Part shown: one piece after another, positions 8,967-18,613 of the stretch
Numbering within the stretch: position 1 is the stretch's first letter
How the letters are laid out: every line of letters starts with the position of its first letter
Assembly (NCBI RefSeq): GCF_014836715.1
Contig: NZ_JACSQI010000021.1
Location: 1-33,597 of the forward strand
Origin: Escherichia whittamii
GTDB lineage: Bacteria; Pseudomonadota; Gammaproteobacteria; Enterobacterales; Enterobacteriaceae
Reading direction: 5' to 3'
DNA: 33,597 nt
Translations under genes and position numbers: made by a program
The notes under the pieces: generated by a model
Databases searched by the model: none
The model's input: only the letters and a program-made list of their open reading frames with translations
What the model was told of the DNA's origin: nothing

Positions 8967-9003
8967 AAACACCATTGCCTGCGCAATGGTGTTTTTGTTT
9001 TTA
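8967..9003 (+). terminator. strong Rho-independent terminator of sra
   Basis: A 12-bp perfect stem (8967-8978 with 8983-8994) with a 4-base loop is followed by a T-rich tail (tttgttttt). This is the clearest intrinsic terminator in the window. Confidence 0.92.
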
Positions 9004-9010
9004 TCTGCTT

Positions 9011-9016
9011 TATACT
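9011..9016 (+). promoter_or_regulatory. possible maeA -10 element
   Basis: TATACT lies 78 bases before the maeA start and just after the sra terminator. No good -35 is visible because the expected position overlaps the terminator stem. The assignment rests on position and hexamer match only. Confidence 0.35.
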
Positions 9017-9093
9017 TGGTGCCGACGCCCTGGCGGTAAAGCAAAGACGATAAAAGCACCCCAGGGATGGATATTCAAAAAAGAGTGAGTGAC

Positions 9094-10791
9094 ATGGAAC
9101 CAAAAACAAAAAAACAGCGTTCGCTTTATATTCCTTACGCTGGCCCTGTACTGCTGGAATTTCCGTTGTTGAATAAAGGCAGCGCCTTCAGCATGGAAGA
9201 ACGCCGTAACTTCAACCTGCTGGGGTTACTGCCGGAAGTGGTCGAAACCATCGAAGAACAAGCGGAACGAGCATGGATCCAGTATCAGGGATTCAAAACC
9301 GAAATCGACAAGCACATCTACCTGCGTAATATCCAGGACACTAACGAAACCCTCTTCTACCGTCTGGTAAACAATCATCTTGATGAGATGATGCCCGTTA
9401 TTTACACCCCTACCGTCGGCGCAGCCTGTGAACGTTTCTCCGAGATCTACCGTCGTTCGCGCGGCGTGTTTATCTCTTACCAGAACCGCCACAATATGGA
9501 CGATATTCTGCAAAACGTGCCGAACCATAATATCAAAGTGATTGTGGTGACCGACGGCGAACGTATTCTGGGCCTCGGTGACCAGGGTATTGGCGGGATG
9601 GGCATTCCAATCGGTAAACTGTCGCTCTACACCGCCTGTGGCGGTATCAGCCCGGCGTATACCCTTCCGGTGGTGCTGGATGTCGGGACTAACAACCAGC
9701 AGCTGCTTAACGATCCGCTGTATATGGGCTGGCGTAACCCGCGCATCACTGATGACGAATACTATGAATTCGTTGATGAATTTATCCAGGCCGTGAAGCA
9801 ACGCTGGCCGGACGTGCTGCTGCAGTTTGAAGACTTCGCACAGAAAAATGCGATGCCATTGCTTAACCGCTATCGTAATGAAATTTGTTCCTTTAATGAT
9901 GATATTCAGGGAACCGCGGCGGTAACAGTAGGCACGCTGATCGCAGCAAGTCGCGCGGCGGGCGGTCAGTTAAGCGAGAAAAAGATTGTCTTCCTCGGCG
10001 CAGGCTCCGCGGGATGCGGCATTGCCGAAATGATCATCGCCCAGACTCAGCGTGAAGGATTAAGCGAAGAAGCGGCGCGGCAGAAAGTGTTTATGGTCGA
10101 TCGCTTTGGTCTGCTTACCGACAAGATGCCAAACCTGCTGCCTTTCCAGACCAAACTGGTACAGGCGCGGGAAAATCTCAGCGGCTGGGATACCGACAGC
10201 GATGTGTTGTCGTTGCTTGATGTCGTCCGTAACGTCAAACCGGATATTCTGATTGGCGTCTCCGGCCAGACCGGGCTGTTTACGGAAGAGATCATCCGCG
10301 AGATGCATAAACACTGCCCGCGCCCGATCGTGATGCCGCTCTCTAACCCGACGTCACGCGTCGAAGCCACACCGCAGGATATTATTGCCTGGACCGAAGG
10401 CAATGCACTGGTCGCCACCGGCAGTCCGTTTAATCCAGTGGTATGGAAAGATAAAATCTACCCTATCGCCCAGTGCAATAACGCCTTTATCTTCCCGGGC
10501 ATCGGGCTTGGCGTTATTGCTTCCGGTGCGTCGCGCATTACCGACGAGATGTTAATGTCGGCAAGTGAAACCCTGGCGCAGTATTCACCGCTGGTGCTGA
10601 ACGGCGAAGGTCTGGTACTACCGGAGCTGAAAGATATTCAGAAAGTCTCCCGGGCAATAGCTTTTGCCGTTGGCAAAATGGCGCAACAGCAAGGTGTGGC
10701 GGTGAAAACGTCTGCCGAAGCTTTGCAACAGGCCATTGACGATAATTTCTGGCAAGCGGAATACCGCGACTACCGTCGTACCTCCATCTAA
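9094..10791 (+). CDS. maeA: NAD-dependent malic enzyme MaeA (SfcA)
   Basis: This 565-residue cytoplasmic enzyme oxidatively decarboxylates L-malate to pyruvate and CO2 with NAD+, supporting growth on C4 acids. The N-terminal malic domain includes [25 protein letters not shown]. The metal/substrate region has [15 protein letters not shown] and [13 protein letters not shown]. The NAD-binding Rossmann fold has the glycine-rich [16 protein letters not shown]. All of these are hallmarks of the malic enzyme family. I chose ATG 9094, preceded by GAGTGAG, because it gives the established length. The in-frame ATG at 9067 would add nine residues and has a weak site. It is monocistronic, between the sra and maeA terminators. 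Confidence 0.96.
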   Translation: MEPKTKKQRSLYIPYAGPVLLEFPLLNKGSAFSMEERRNFNLLGLLPEVVETIEEQAERAWIQYQGFKTEIDKHIYLRNIQDTNETLFYRLVNNHLDEMMPVIYTPTVGAACERFSEIYRRSRGVFISYQNRHNMDDILQNVPNHNIKVIVVTDGERILGLGDQGIGGMGIPIGKLSLYTACGGISPAYTLPVVLDVGTNNQQLLNDPLYMGWRNPRITDDEYYEFVDEFIQAVKQRWPDVLLQFEDFAQKNAMPLLNRYRNEICSFNDDIQGTAAVTVGTLIAASRAAGGQLSEKKIVFLGAGSAGCGIAEMIIAQTQREGLSEEAARQKVFMVDRFGLLTDKMPNLLPFQTKLVQARENLSGWDTDSDVLSLLDVVRNVKPDILIGVSGQTGLFTEEIIREMHKHCPRPIVMPLSNPTSRVEATPQDIIAWTEGNALVATGSPFNPVVWKDKIYPIAQCNNAFIFPGIGLGVIASGASRITDEMLMSASETLAQYSPLVLNGEGLVLPELKDIQKVSRAIAFAVGKMAQQQGVAVKTSAEALQQAIDDNFWQAEYRDYRRTSI

Positions 10792-10797
10792 GTCTCA

Positions 10798-10827
10798 GCC
10801 CGGTGGTGAATGCTACCGGGCAATTTT
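10798..10827 (+). terminator. maeA terminator
   Basis: A 7-bp stem (10798-10804 with 10815-10821, gcccggt with accgggc) is followed by aatttt and starts 6 bases after the maeA stop. Confidence 0.78.
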
Positions 10828-10924
10828 CCTCCTCTTTTTCAGATCTCATCCATACTGGGTAGTGGCGAATAAATCTCATTTGCCTCACCTGCTATGCAGA
10901 ACATCATCCGAAAAGGAGGAATCT

Positions 10925-11935
10925 ATGAAGGCTGCGGTTGTTACGAAGGATCATCATGTTGACGTTACGGATAAAACGCTGCGTTCACTGAAACACGGTG
11001 AAGCCCTGTTGAAAATGGAGTGTTGTGGCGTATGTCATACCGATCTTCATGTTAAGAATGGCGATTTTGGTGATAAGACCGGTGTAATTCTGGGACACGA
11101 AGGTATTGGTGTGGTGGCAGAAGTTGGCCCTGGCGTTACCTCATTAAAACCAGGCGATCGCGCAAGCGTAGCATGGTTCTTTGAAGGATGTGGGCATTGC
11201 GAATACTGCAACAGCGGTAACGAAACGCTTTGCCGTTCAGTTAAAAATGCCGGATACAGCGTTGATGGCGGGATGGCTGAAGAGTGCATCGTGGTAGCCG
11301 ATTACGCGGTAAAAGTGCCAGATGGCCTGGACTCGGCAGCGGCCAGCAGCATTACCTGCGCGGGCGTCACCACCTACAAAGCAGTGAAACTGTCAAAAAT
11401 TCGTCCCGGACAGTGGATTGCTATCTACGGTCTTGGCGGTCTGGGTAACCTCGCCCTGCAATACGCGAAAAATGTCTTTAACGCCAAAGTGATCGCCATT
11501 GATGTCAATGATGAGCAGTTAAAACTGGCAACCGAAATGGGCGCTGATTTAGCGATTAACTCACGCACTGAAGACGCCGCCAAAATTGTGCAGGAAAAAA
11601 CCGGCGGTGCACACGCTGCGGTGGTAACAGCGGTGGCTAAAGCTGCGTTTAACTCGGCGGTCGATGCCGTTCGCGCCGGTGGGCGTGTCGTGGCTGTCGG
11701 TCTGCCGCCGGAGTCTATGAGCCTGGACATCCCACGCCTTGTGCTGGACGGTATTGAAGTGGTCGGTTCACTGGTCGGCACGCGTCAGGATTTAACCGAA
11801 GCCTTCCAGTTTGCCGCCGAAGGTAAAGTGGTGCCGAAAGTTGCCCTGCGTCCGTTAGCGGACATCAATACCATCTTTACTGAGATGGAAGAAGGCAAAA
11901 TCCGTGGCCGTATGGTGATTGATTTCCGCCGCTAA
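10925..11935 (+). CDS. adhP: ethanol-active alcohol dehydrogenase AdhP
   Basis: This 336-residue zinc-dependent medium-chain alcohol dehydrogenase interconverts ethanol and acetaldehyde with NAD(H). Catalytic-zinc ligands Cys37, His58 and Cys145, with the conserved Glu59, are present. Structural-zinc cysteines 89, 92, 95 and 103 are also present ([16 protein letters not shown]). The NAD-binding motif GLGGLG spans 169-174. A near-consensus ribosome site (AAAAGGAGG) sits just upstream of ATG 10925, so the longer reading frame running back into maeA is not the gene. It stands alone between two terminators. Confidence 0.96.
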   Translation: MKAAVVTKDHHVDVTDKTLRSLKHGEALLKMECCGVCHTDLHVKNGDFGDKTGVILGHEGIGVVAEVGPGVTSLKPGDRASVAWFFEGCGHCEYCNSGNETLCRSVKNAGYSVDGGMAEECIVVADYAVKVPDGLDSAAASSITCAGVTTYKAVKLSKIRPGQWIAIYGLGGLGNLALQYAKNVFNAKVIAIDVNDEQLKLATEMGADLAINSRTEDAAKIVQEKTGGAHAAVVTAVAKAAFNSAVDAVRAGGRVVAVGLPPESMSLDIPRLVLDGIEVVGSLVGTRQDLTEAFQFAAEGKVVPKVALRPLADINTIFTEMEEGKIRGRMVIDFRR

Positions 11936-11944
11936 GAGGTCTTT

Positions 11945-11980
11945 GCTGCGACTGCCATGTTCGAGTCGCAGCCTGTTTTG
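11945..11980 (+). terminator. adhP terminator
   Basis: A 9-bp perfect stem (11945-11953 with 11964-11972, gctgcgact with agtcgcagc) is followed by ctgtttt, 9 bases after the adhP stop. Confidence 0.85.
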
Positions 11981-12073
11981 CGAGACGCTTTCCGCAATTT
12001 AACTCTTCTTCTTTTCCTCCCCCATCTTTCCCCTCACAATTCGCAAAACGTAGCGAAATTTGTTGCGCTGCAC

Positions 12074-12107
12074 GGAACAATAGTGATAGTGTTCCTTTCG
12101 AAGGAAC
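12074..12107 (+). promoter_or_regulatory. probable HigA operator: overlapping inverted repeats
   Basis: The palindrome gttcctttcgaaggaac (7-bp arms, 12091-12107) lies 13 bases before the toxin start codon. Its left arm also pairs with ggaaca at 12074-12079 (tgttcc at 12090-12095). A-T rich hexamers between the arms (tagtgat) could be the promoter -10. HigA-family antitoxins bind such repeats over their own promoter. This assignment is inference from position and symmetry. Confidence 0.55.
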
Positions 12108-12119
12108 AAGGATGAAGAG

Positions 12120-12398
12120 ATGATAATGAATTTCAGACACAAGGGATTGCGTGACTTGTTTCTTCTTGGCAAAACCTCCGGCGTTATACCGACGCAAGTC
12201 AAACGATTACGCCACCGACTCGCTGTAATTGATGCAGCAAGCTGTCTTGCTGATATTGATATGCCCGGTTACCGCCTACATCCGTTAAGCGGCGATCGCG
12301 ATGGAATTTGGGCAATCTCTGTCTCGGGCAACTGGCGGATAACGTTTGAGTTCGTCAATGGCGATGCATACATACTGGATTACGAGGACTATCACTGA
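12120..12398 (+). CDS. HigB-type (RelE/ParE superfamily) toxin
   Basis: This 92-residue protein has the signature of the HigB/plasmid-killer family: an N-terminal [11 protein letters not shown], a central basic [12 protein letters not shown], then [30 protein letters not shown] and a C-terminal DYEDYH. Family members are mRNA interferases that cleave codons in the ribosomal A site. The conserved His, Arg and Asp/Tyr positions in the C-terminal half are present, so it is probably active. The start is ATG 12120 or ATG 12126 (two residues shorter). The purine-rich aaggatgaagag serves either. It overlaps the antitoxin by one base, with the toxin first, the order typical of higBA. Function is inferred from family and operon structure. 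Confidence 0.85.
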
Positions 12399-12682
12399 TG
12401 AAAATGGCCAATCATCCCCGTCCGGGGGACATTATTCAGGAATCACTGGACGAACTTAACGTCAGCCTGCGCGAGTTTGCCAGAGCAATGGAAATTGCGC
12501 CCTCAACGGCAAGCCGATTGCTGACCGGAAAAGCGGCTTTGACGCCAGAAATGGCGATTAAACTTTCCGTGGTGATCGGCAGTTCACCGCAAATGTGGCT
12601 GAATCTGCAAAACGCCTGGAGTCTGGCAGAGGCGGAAAAAACGGTGGATGTGTCGCGACTACGCCGTCTGGTTACGCAATAA
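12398..12682 (+). CDS. yddM: HigA-family antitoxin YddM
   Basis: This 94-residue protein is recognised as YddM, an XRE/HigA-type DNA-binding antitoxin. It opens with [25 protein letters not shown], the usual HigA start. A helix-turn-helix spans about 22-50 ([21 protein letters not shown]), and the region ending [15 protein letters not shown] follows. It should neutralise the upstream toxin and repress the operon at the repeats at 12074-12107. Its ATG shares a base with the toxin TGA (TGATG), so translation is coupled. A second ATG two codons in is an alternative start. Confidence 0.92.
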
Positions 12683-12683
12683 A

Positions 12684-12710
12684 AAATGGCGCCTTTTAAA
12701 GCGCCATTTG
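12684..12710. terminator. yddM terminator (twin of the one at 12861)
   Basis: A 9-bp perfect stem (aaatggcgc at 12684-12692 with gcgccattt at 12701-12709) begins right after the yddM stop. A-rich on one side and T-rich on the other, it could work in both directions. It is almost identical to the hairpin at 12861-12886. Confidence 0.75.
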
Positions 12711-12733
12711 AAACTGATGACAAACGCAACATT

Positions 12734-12831
12734 GCCTGATGCGCTACGCTTATCAGGCCTACATGCTCACTGCAATCTATTGGATTTGAACGGTTTGTAG
12801 GCCGGATAAGGCGTTCACGCCGCATCCGGCA
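12734..12831. repeat. BIME (two REP units) between yddM and fdnI
   Basis: One REP unit at 12734-12758 (gcctgatgcgc to cttatcaggc) and a second, inverted type at 12796-12831 (gtaggccggataaggcg to cgcatccggcat) are separated by about 38 bases. Both match the REP consensus well. They sit between convergent yddM and fdnI transcripts, a typical BIME position. Confidence 0.92.
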
Positions 12832-12860
12832 TGAACAAAGCGCACGTTGTCAACAATGTG

Positions 12861-12886
12861 AAATGGCGCCTCTTACAGCGCCATTT
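12861..12886 (-). terminator. fdnGHI terminator
   Basis: A 9-bp perfect stem (aaatggcgc 12861-12869 with gcgccattt 12878-12886) lies 23 bases past the fdnI stop on the minus strand. It is the only strong hairpin available to end the fdnGHI transcript. Confidence 0.7.
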
Positions 12887-12909
12887 TATCAATTAAGTGT
12901 CAAAAGAGA

Positions 12910-13563
12910 TTATATCCCTTCTTCACTCTCTTTTTTTGCTTCCGCCTTCTCGATTTCACGATACCAGCGCGGATGGTGTTTCTTCGCCCAGCGACGGCTC
13001 ACCTTCCCTTCGATCATCCCTTTAATCGACCCTTTCACCCAGAATGCCATATACATATGGATAAGGATGGCGTGGATCAGGATGATACCCGCTGCCGCGT
13101 GGATCAGCAGACTGTAGCGGACAACCTGCATCGGGAAGTACTGCGCAAAGTACGGACGCCAGATAATTACCCCGGTCACCAGCAGCACGAAAATCATGCT
13201 CATGATTGACCAGAACATCATCTTCTGTCCGGCGTTGTACTTACCGACATCCGCCACTTTGTGCTCATTGCCTTTTAATACTTCAACAATGTTCAACAGC
13301 CACGGAATATCTTTCTTATCCGGGATGTTGTGATGCACAAAGCGGAAGAACATAAACATCAGCGCAACGAAAATCGCAATGCCGAAGAACGGGTGCAAAA
13401 TGCGTCCCATCTGCGGCGTACCGAAGGTTTGCGTCAGCCATTGCAGCGTCGGGAAGAAGAACGAAATCCCGGACAGCGCCACCAGGAAGAAGCAAATCAC
13501 CACGGTCCAGTGACAGGCGCGATCAATAAACTTGGTGCGCACAATCATTTTCGACTTACTCAT
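12910..13563 (-). CDS. fdnI: formate dehydrogenase-N gamma subunit, cytochrome b556
   Basis: This 217-residue inner-membrane subunit carries two b haems and passes electrons from FdnH to menaquinone on the cytoplasmic side, completing a proton-motive redox loop. Four hydrophobic helices are visible. Candidate haem/quinone histidines at the known positions are His18, His57, His155 and His169. The start is taken at [12 protein letters not shown] (ATG 13563 on the minus strand). A 14-residue upstream extension has no family support. It overlaps the end of fdnH by 8 bases, implying translational coupling, and is followed by the operon terminator. Confidence 0.96.
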   Translation of the reverse strand: MSKSKMIVRTKFIDRACHWTVVICFFLVALSGISFFFPTLQWLTQTFGTPQMGRILHPFFGIAIFVALMFMFFRFVHHNIPDKKDIPWLLNIVEVLKGNEHKVADVGKYNAGQKMMFWSIMSMIFVLLVTGVIIWRPYFAQYFPMQVVRYSLLIHAAAGIILIHAILIHMYMAFWVKGSIKGMIEGKVSRRWAKKHHPRWYREIEKAEAKKESEEGI

Positions 13564-14440
13564 GATGCTCCTCCTCGTCATCGTCCACTTCCTTATTCGG
13601 GCCAATACCGATGTAGTGGAAAATCAACCCGGCAAAGGTAGCAATAAAGCCAGCCGCTGCCAGCGGTTTCAGCGCACCTTTCCACAGATTCACCGAGGTA
13701 TCGATCTTCGGATCTTTCGGCAGACCGTGATACAGCTCCGGCTGATCGGCGTGATGCAGCACGTACATAACGTGTGTACCACCGACCCCTTCCGGGTTGT
13801 AGACGCCAGCATGTTCGTAACCACGCGCTTTCAGTTTCGCCACGCGCTGTTCCGCAAGCTCCAGCATCTCCTTCTTGGTACCAAAGTGGATAGCTCCGGT
13901 CGGACAAGTTTTCACACATGCCGGTTCCTGGCCGACGCTGACGCGATCGACGCAGAGTGTGCATTTATATACCCGGTTATCCTCTTTGTTGAGGCGCGGA
14001 ATATTAAACGGACACCCGGCAATACAGTAACCACAGCCGATGCAGTTTTCCGACTGGAAATCGACAATACCGTTAGCGTACTGAATGATCGCACCGGCAG
14101 ACGGGCAAGCCTTCAGGCAGCCCGGATCTTCACAGTGCATACAGCCGTCTTTACGGATCAGCCACTCCAGCTTGCCATTCTGTTCGGTTTCGCTAAAGCG
14201 CATCACCGTCCAGGACTTGGCGCTCAGATCGGCGGGGTTATCGTATACCCCGACGCAGTGCCCCACTTCATCACGGATGTCGTTCCACTCCGAACAGGCC
14301 ACCTGACAGGCTTTACAGCCGATACAGGTGGAAACGTCGATAAGTTTCGCGACTTCTGCTTTGTAATCACGCACCTGAGAAGGCGGCGTGATGGAGTTAG
14401 TTGCGGACCTTTTGATAATGTCCTGCGTTTCCATAGCCAT
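13556..14440 (-). CDS. fdnH: formate dehydrogenase-N beta subunit, iron-sulfur protein
   Basis: This 294-residue electron-transfer subunit lies on the periplasmic face. Four ferredoxin-like cysteine groups are visible: [11 protein letters not shown] near 39-49, [13 protein letters not shown] near 100-112, [11 protein letters not shown] near 133-143 and the pair CTLC/CVKTC further on. Together they ligate four [4Fe-4S] clusters. A single hydrophobic helix near 257-279 anchors it in the membrane, and the tail is highly acidic (DDDEEEHHE). There is no signal peptide, because it is exported with FdnG by the Tat system. It starts 12 bases after the fdnG stop and overlaps fdnI. Confidence 0.97.
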   Translation of the reverse strand: MAMETQDIIKRSATNSITPPSQVRDYKAEVAKLIDVSTCIGCKACQVACSEWNDIRDEVGHCVGVYDNPADLSAKSWTVMRFSETEQNGKLEWLIRKDGCMHCEDPGCLKACPSAGAIIQYANGIVDFQSENCIGCGYCIAGCPFNIPRLNKEDNRVYKCTLCVDRVSVGQEPACVKTCPTGAIHFGTKKEMLELAEQRVAKLKARGYEHAGVYNPEGVGGTHVMYVLHHADQPELYHGLPKDPKIDTSVNLWKGALKPLAAAGFIATFAGLIFHYIGIGPNKEVDDDEEEHHE

Positions 14441-14452
14441 CTGTTCGCCCCC

Positions 14453-17400
14453 TTACGCCTTCTCGATGTTTACTAAGAACGCTTTATATTCCGGCGTTTG
14501 CGAGTTTGCATCACCGACATTCGGCGTCAGAGTGTTAGCGATATAACCTTTACGCGCGACACCCTCAAAGCCCCAGTGGATAGGAATACCCACCGTTTCG
14601 ACCTGCTGACCGTTAACGTTCAGCGGCTTCAGACGGCGCGTTACCACAGCCACCGCGCGGATAAAGCCACGCTTACTGGAGACAGTGACACGATCGCCAT
14701 TGGCAATGCCTTTCGCTGCCGCCAGCGTTTCGCTGATTTCCACAAACTGTTCCGGCTGGGCGATTGCGTTGAGCAATGCGTGCTTGGTCCAGGTGTGGAA
14801 GTGCTCGGTCAGACGATAAGTTGTACCGACGTACGGGAACTGCTCTTTTTTACCCATCCGCAGCGCGTCTTGTTCATACAGACGAACGACCGGGTTAGAA
14901 ACCACGTTCGGATGCAGCGGGTTAGTCCCCAGCGGCGTTTCAATCGGCTCGTAGTGTTCCGGGAACGGACCTTCCGCCATTTTGTTGATGGCAAACAGAC
15001 GTCCCATCCCTTCCGGCTGCATGATAAACGGCCCGGTTGGCGTACCCGGCGCGGCATTGCCGAAGTCAGGAATATCGTTACCCGTCCACTTGCTGCCGTT
15101 CCACTGGATCAGCATCCGTTTCGGGTCCCACGGTTTACCGTTGATATCCGCCGAAGCACGGTTGTACAGTACGCGACGGTTGAGCGGCCACGCCCAGGCC
15201 CATCCCAGCGTGTTCCCCAGACCGGACGGGTCGGAGTTGTCGCGGTTGGCCATCTGGTTGCCCTGCTCTGTCCAGCTACCGGTATAGATCCAGCAAGAAG
15301 AAGCGGTCGTACCGTCATCACGCAGATGCGCAAAGCTACTCAGCAACTGACCTTTCTTCGCAATCAGCACACCATTAGCGTCATAGAGATCTTCCAGCGC
15401 ATAGCCGTTGTTCTCTTTTGCCACTTCGTCAGATTGCGGCTCGTGCGGCTGCTTGTAGTTCCAGCTCATCTTCATCAGCGGTTCTACACCTTTACCACCT
15501 TCAGCTTTGTACAGCTCGCGCAGGTGATGGTAGATACCCGCCAGAATTTCGCCGTCGTTACGCGCTTCGCCAGGCGCGTCCTGACCTTTCCAGTGCCACT
15601 GCAACCAGCGACCGGAGTTGGCGATAGAACCATCTTCTTCAGCAAAGCAGGTCGAAGGCAGACGGAATACTTCAGTCTGAATAGACGCCGGATCGACATC
15701 GTTCGACTCGCCGTGGTTCTGCCAGAAGGTGGATGTTTCGGTCACCAGCGGATCGATAACCACCATGTACTTCAGCTTGCTCAGGCAGCTAACCACTTTG
15801 TTTTTGTCCGGGAAGGATGCTACCGGGTTAAAGCCCTGGCAGAAATAACCGCTGACCTTGCCTTCGTCCATCATGTTGAAATACTTGATGACGTCGTAAG
15901 TCTGGTCCCACTTCGGCAGCCAGTCGTAGCCCCAGTTATTCTCTTTCTGCGCGGCATCGCCGTAGAAAGATTTCATCAGGCTAACGAAGAACTTCGGATA
16001 GTTGCTCCAGTAGTTCACCTGATCAGCCAGCGTCGCTTTCGGCGTGTTCGCTTCCAGATAAGACTGCAGATCAACCTGTTTTTCTGACGGCAGCGTCAGA
16101 TACCCCGGCAGACTGGTAGAGAGCAGACCTAAGTCGGTCAGACCCTGAATGTTGGAGTGACCACGCAGTGCGTTCACGCCACCACCAGCCATACCCATGT
16201 TGCCGAGCAGCAACTGGATCATCGCCATGGTACGGATGTTCTGCGCACCGACGGTGTGCTGCGTCCAGCCCAGCGCGTACAGGAAGGTGGTTGTGCGATC
16301 CGGCGCGCTGGTGGAGGCCAGCACTTCACACACTTTCAGGAAGTCGGCTTTTGGCGTACCGCAGATGTTTTCAACGACGTCCGGCGTGTAGCGGGAAACG
16401 TGCTCTTTCAGCAGGTTCCACACGCAGCGCGGATGAGTCAGTGTGTCATCGCGTTTCGCATAGCCGTTTTCATCGAACTGATAGTTCCAGGACGACTTAT
16501 CGTACTGGCGTTTTTCAGCGTCATAACCGCTGAACAGGCCGTCTTCGAAAGCAAAATCATCACGCACCAGCAGGCTGGCGTTGGTGTAATGCTTAACGTA
16601 TTCGGCGTTGATTTTGTTGTTTTCGATCAGGTAGCGCAAAACGCCAGACAGGAACGTAATGTCCGTACCGGAACGAATAGGTGCGTAAATATCCGCCACA
16701 GAAGCGGTACGCGTAAAACGGGGATCGACAACGATCAAAGTTGCATCGTTGTTGTTTTTCGCTTCCATCGCCCAACGGAAACCGACGGGATGCGCTTCAG
16801 CAGCGTTACCGCCCATTACCATTACGACGTTAGCGTTTTTGATATCCACCCAGTGGTTGGTCATCGCACCGCGACCAAATGTTGGAGCAAGACTTGCTAC
16901 CGTTGGTCCGTGTCAAACGCGCGCCTGGTTGTCTACCGCCAGCATCCCGAGGGAGCGGGCAAATTTTTGAGTCAGCATCCCGGTTTCGTTGCTGGCGCCG
17001 GAGGCACACAGCATACCGGTAGAGAGCCAACGGTTTACCGTTACGCCCTGCTCGTTCTTTTCAATAAAGTTAGCGTCACGGTCAGCTTTCATCAGCTTCG
17101 CAATACGGGAGAATGCTTCTTCCCAGCTAATGCGCTGCCATTTGTCAGAACCTGGCGCACGATATTCCGGGTAACGCAGACGGTTTTCGCTGTTGACGTA
17201 ATCCAGCAAACCGGCCCCTTTCGGGCATAGCGCACCACGGCTTACCGGATGGTCCGGGTCACCTTCAATGTGATAAATCGCTTCTCTGGCGTTTTTTGCG
17301 CCATCACCCAGGCTATACATCAATAGCCCGCAACCTACGGAACAGTATGTGCAGGTGTTACGGATCTCTTTCGCGCGTAATAATTTATAGTTTCGCGCCT

Positions 17401-17500
17401 GAGCCAGTGCTTGCTTCGGGGCAAAGCCCAATGCTGCTACTGTTGTTCCAGCCATACCGCCCGCGCAGATTTTAAAAAATTGTCTGCGACTGACGTCCAT
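14453..17500 (-). CDS. fdnG: formate dehydrogenase-N alpha subunit, selenoprotein (TGA at residue 196)
   Basis: This 1015-residue catalytic subunit oxidises formate to CO2 in the periplasm at a Mo-bis-MGD centre. Reading frames before and after the in-frame TGA (plus-strand 16913-16915) join to give ARV-Sec-HGPTV, the family's active-site context, so the codon is selenocysteine 196 and not a nonsense mutation. The N-terminus has the Tat signal SRRQFFK (residues 4-10) and a hydrophobic stretch ending in an ALA cleavage motif. Cys50, Cys53, Cys57 and Cys92 bind the [4Fe-4S] cluster. Length is normal for FdnG. It is the first gene of fdnGHI and is transcribed away from yddG. Anaerobic, nitrate-induced control by FNR and NarL is known in K-12, and an FNR-like box is visible upstream. 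A pipeline that does not handle recoding would split it into two genes. Confidence 0.97.
16875..16915 (-). promoter_or_regulatory. Sec codon and bacterial SECIS hairpin of fdnG
   Basis: On the minus strand the TGA at 16915-16913 is followed after 11 bases by an imperfect hairpin. On the plus strand this reads ggagcaagacttgctacc (16884-16901), with arms agcaag/cttgct. Spacing and a small GU-containing apical loop fit the SelB-binding SECIS known for fdnG and fdhF. Confidence 0.85.
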
Positions 17501-17731
17501 TGCTTTCCTCTTTTTTCAGGGGTATTACTGCGCGAGGAAACTAACAGTAAAATTCTGAATCTTTTTGCGCGAAATCAAAAAGAACACCTGTTTGCCACAA
17601 AATAATCCGCCTGCGCAAATTGACCTACCTCAATGGCGGTAGAAAAACGCACCACTGCCTGACAAGTCGGTTAAAAAAATGCTATAAATTTCAGCTTAAT
17701 TTTTAACGGCAAGAGAGACTAAACAGCGAGC
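17501..17731. promoter_or_regulatory. fdnG-yddG divergent promoter region
   Basis: This 231-base gap lies between divergent genes. On the fdnG (minus) strand an FNR-like box at 17620-17633 is followed downstream by TTATTTT, a fair -10 region near 17598-17604. That would place transcription about 42 bases from the FNR box centre, as known for the K-12 fdn promoter. NarL heptamers are expected further upstream (to the right), but I could not assign them reliably. The yddG ribosome site is the purine-rich gcaagagaga before ATG 17732. Confidence 0.6.
17620..17633 (-). promoter_or_regulatory. FNR-binding site of fdnGHI
   Basis: On the minus strand the sequence is TTGAGGTAGGTCAA, which matches TTGAT-N4-ATCAA with one change in each half and perfect spacing. 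Its distance to the likely -10 fits a class II FNR-activated promoter. Confidence 0.78.
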
Positions 17732-18613
17732 ATGACACGACAAAAAGCAACGCTCACAGGGCTAATCGCGATCGTCCTGTGGAGCACCATGGTGGGGTTG
17801 ATTCGTGGCGTCAGTGAGGGGCTCGGTCCGGTCGGCGGCGCAGCAGCTATTTATTCATTAAGCGGGCTGCTGTTAATATTCACTGTTGGATTCCCGCATA
17901 TTCGGCAGATACCCAAACGTTATTTACTTGCGGGGAGTTTCTTATTCGTCAGCTATGAAATCTGTCTGGCACTTTCCTTAGGGTATGCGGCGACCCGTCA
18001 TCAGGCTATTGAAGTGGGCATGGTGAACTATTTATGGCCCAGTCTGACAATTCTCTTTGCCATTCTGTTTAATGGTCAGAAGACCAACTGGCTGATTGTT
18101 CCGGGATTATTACTAGCCCTTGGCGGCGTCTGCTGGGTATTAGGGGGAGAAAATGGCCTCAAGCCGGATGAAATTATCAACAATATCACTACCAGCCCGT
18201 TAAGTTATTGCCTGGCGTTTATTGGTGCTTTCATCTGGGCTGCTTATTGCACGGTAACCAATAAATATGCCCGTGGATTTAACGGTATTACCGTTTTCGT
18301 CCTGCTGACAGGAGCAAGTTTGTGGGTTTACTATTTTTTAACGCCGCAACCAGAGATGGTATTTAGCACGCCCGTCATTATAAAACTTATCTCAGCGGCA
18401 TTTACCTTAGGATTTGCTTACGCTGCGTGGAACGTCGGCATTCTACATGGCAATGTCACCATTATGGCGGTAGGTTCGTATTTTACGCCTGTGCTTTCGT
18501 CGGCGCTTGCTGCGGTACTGCTTAGTGCTCCGCTATCGTTCTCTTTCTGGCAAGGTGCATTGATGGTCTGCGGCGGTTCCCTGCTCTGCTGGCTGGCAAC
18601 ACGTCAAAGATAA
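17732..18613 (+). CDS. yddG: YddG, aromatic amino-acid exporter (DMT family)
   Basis: This 293-residue inner-membrane protein of the drug/metabolite transporter superfamily exports aromatic amino acids, and in some reports methyl viologen. About ten hydrophobic helices in two EamA-like halves are visible, with no signal peptide. Recognisable stretches are GLIAIVLWSTMVGLIRGVSEG at the N-terminus and LGFAYAAWNVGILHGNVTIMAVGSYFTPV in the second half. Length matches K-12. It is transcribed divergently from fdnG and is followed by a hairpin at 18643-18671. In K-12, I recall yddL, yddK and yddJ next, but here narU follows directly. Confidence 0.95.
   Translation: MTRQKATLTGLIAIVLWSTMVGLIRGVSEGLGPVGGAAAIYSLSGLLLIFTVGFPHIRQIPKRYLLAGSFLFVSYEICLALSLGYAATRHQAIEVGMVNYLWPSLTILFAILFNGQKTNWLIVPGLLLALGGVCWVLGGENGLKPDEIINNITTSPLSYCLAFIGAFIWAAYCTVTNKYARGFNGITVFVLLTGASLWVYYFLTPQPEMVFSTPVIIKLISAAFTLGFAYAAWNVGILHGNVTIMAVGSYFTPVLSSALAAVLLSAPLSFSFWQGALMVCGGSLLCWLATRQR

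Noticed and set aside
9067-9093. Longer maeA with start at 9067
   Set aside because: It adds nine residues not found in the family, and the ribosome site is poorer than at ATG 9094.
10736-10924. N-terminal extension of adhP into maeA
   Set aside because: The extension has no zinc-dehydrogenase similarity and crosses the maeA terminator. A near-perfect ribosome site precedes ATG 10925.
13532-14476. Long plus-strand reading frame opposite fdnH
   Set aside because: It is antisense to a well-conserved gene, shows no recognisable domain, and is explained by codon bias of the real gene. The same holds for 14498-16087 and 16157-17230 opposite fdnG.
14453-16864. Separate 803-residue dehydrogenase gene starting MTNHW
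   Set aside because: It is the part of fdnG downstream of the selenocysteine TGA. There is no ribosome site at that Met, and the protein context is continuous across the TGA.
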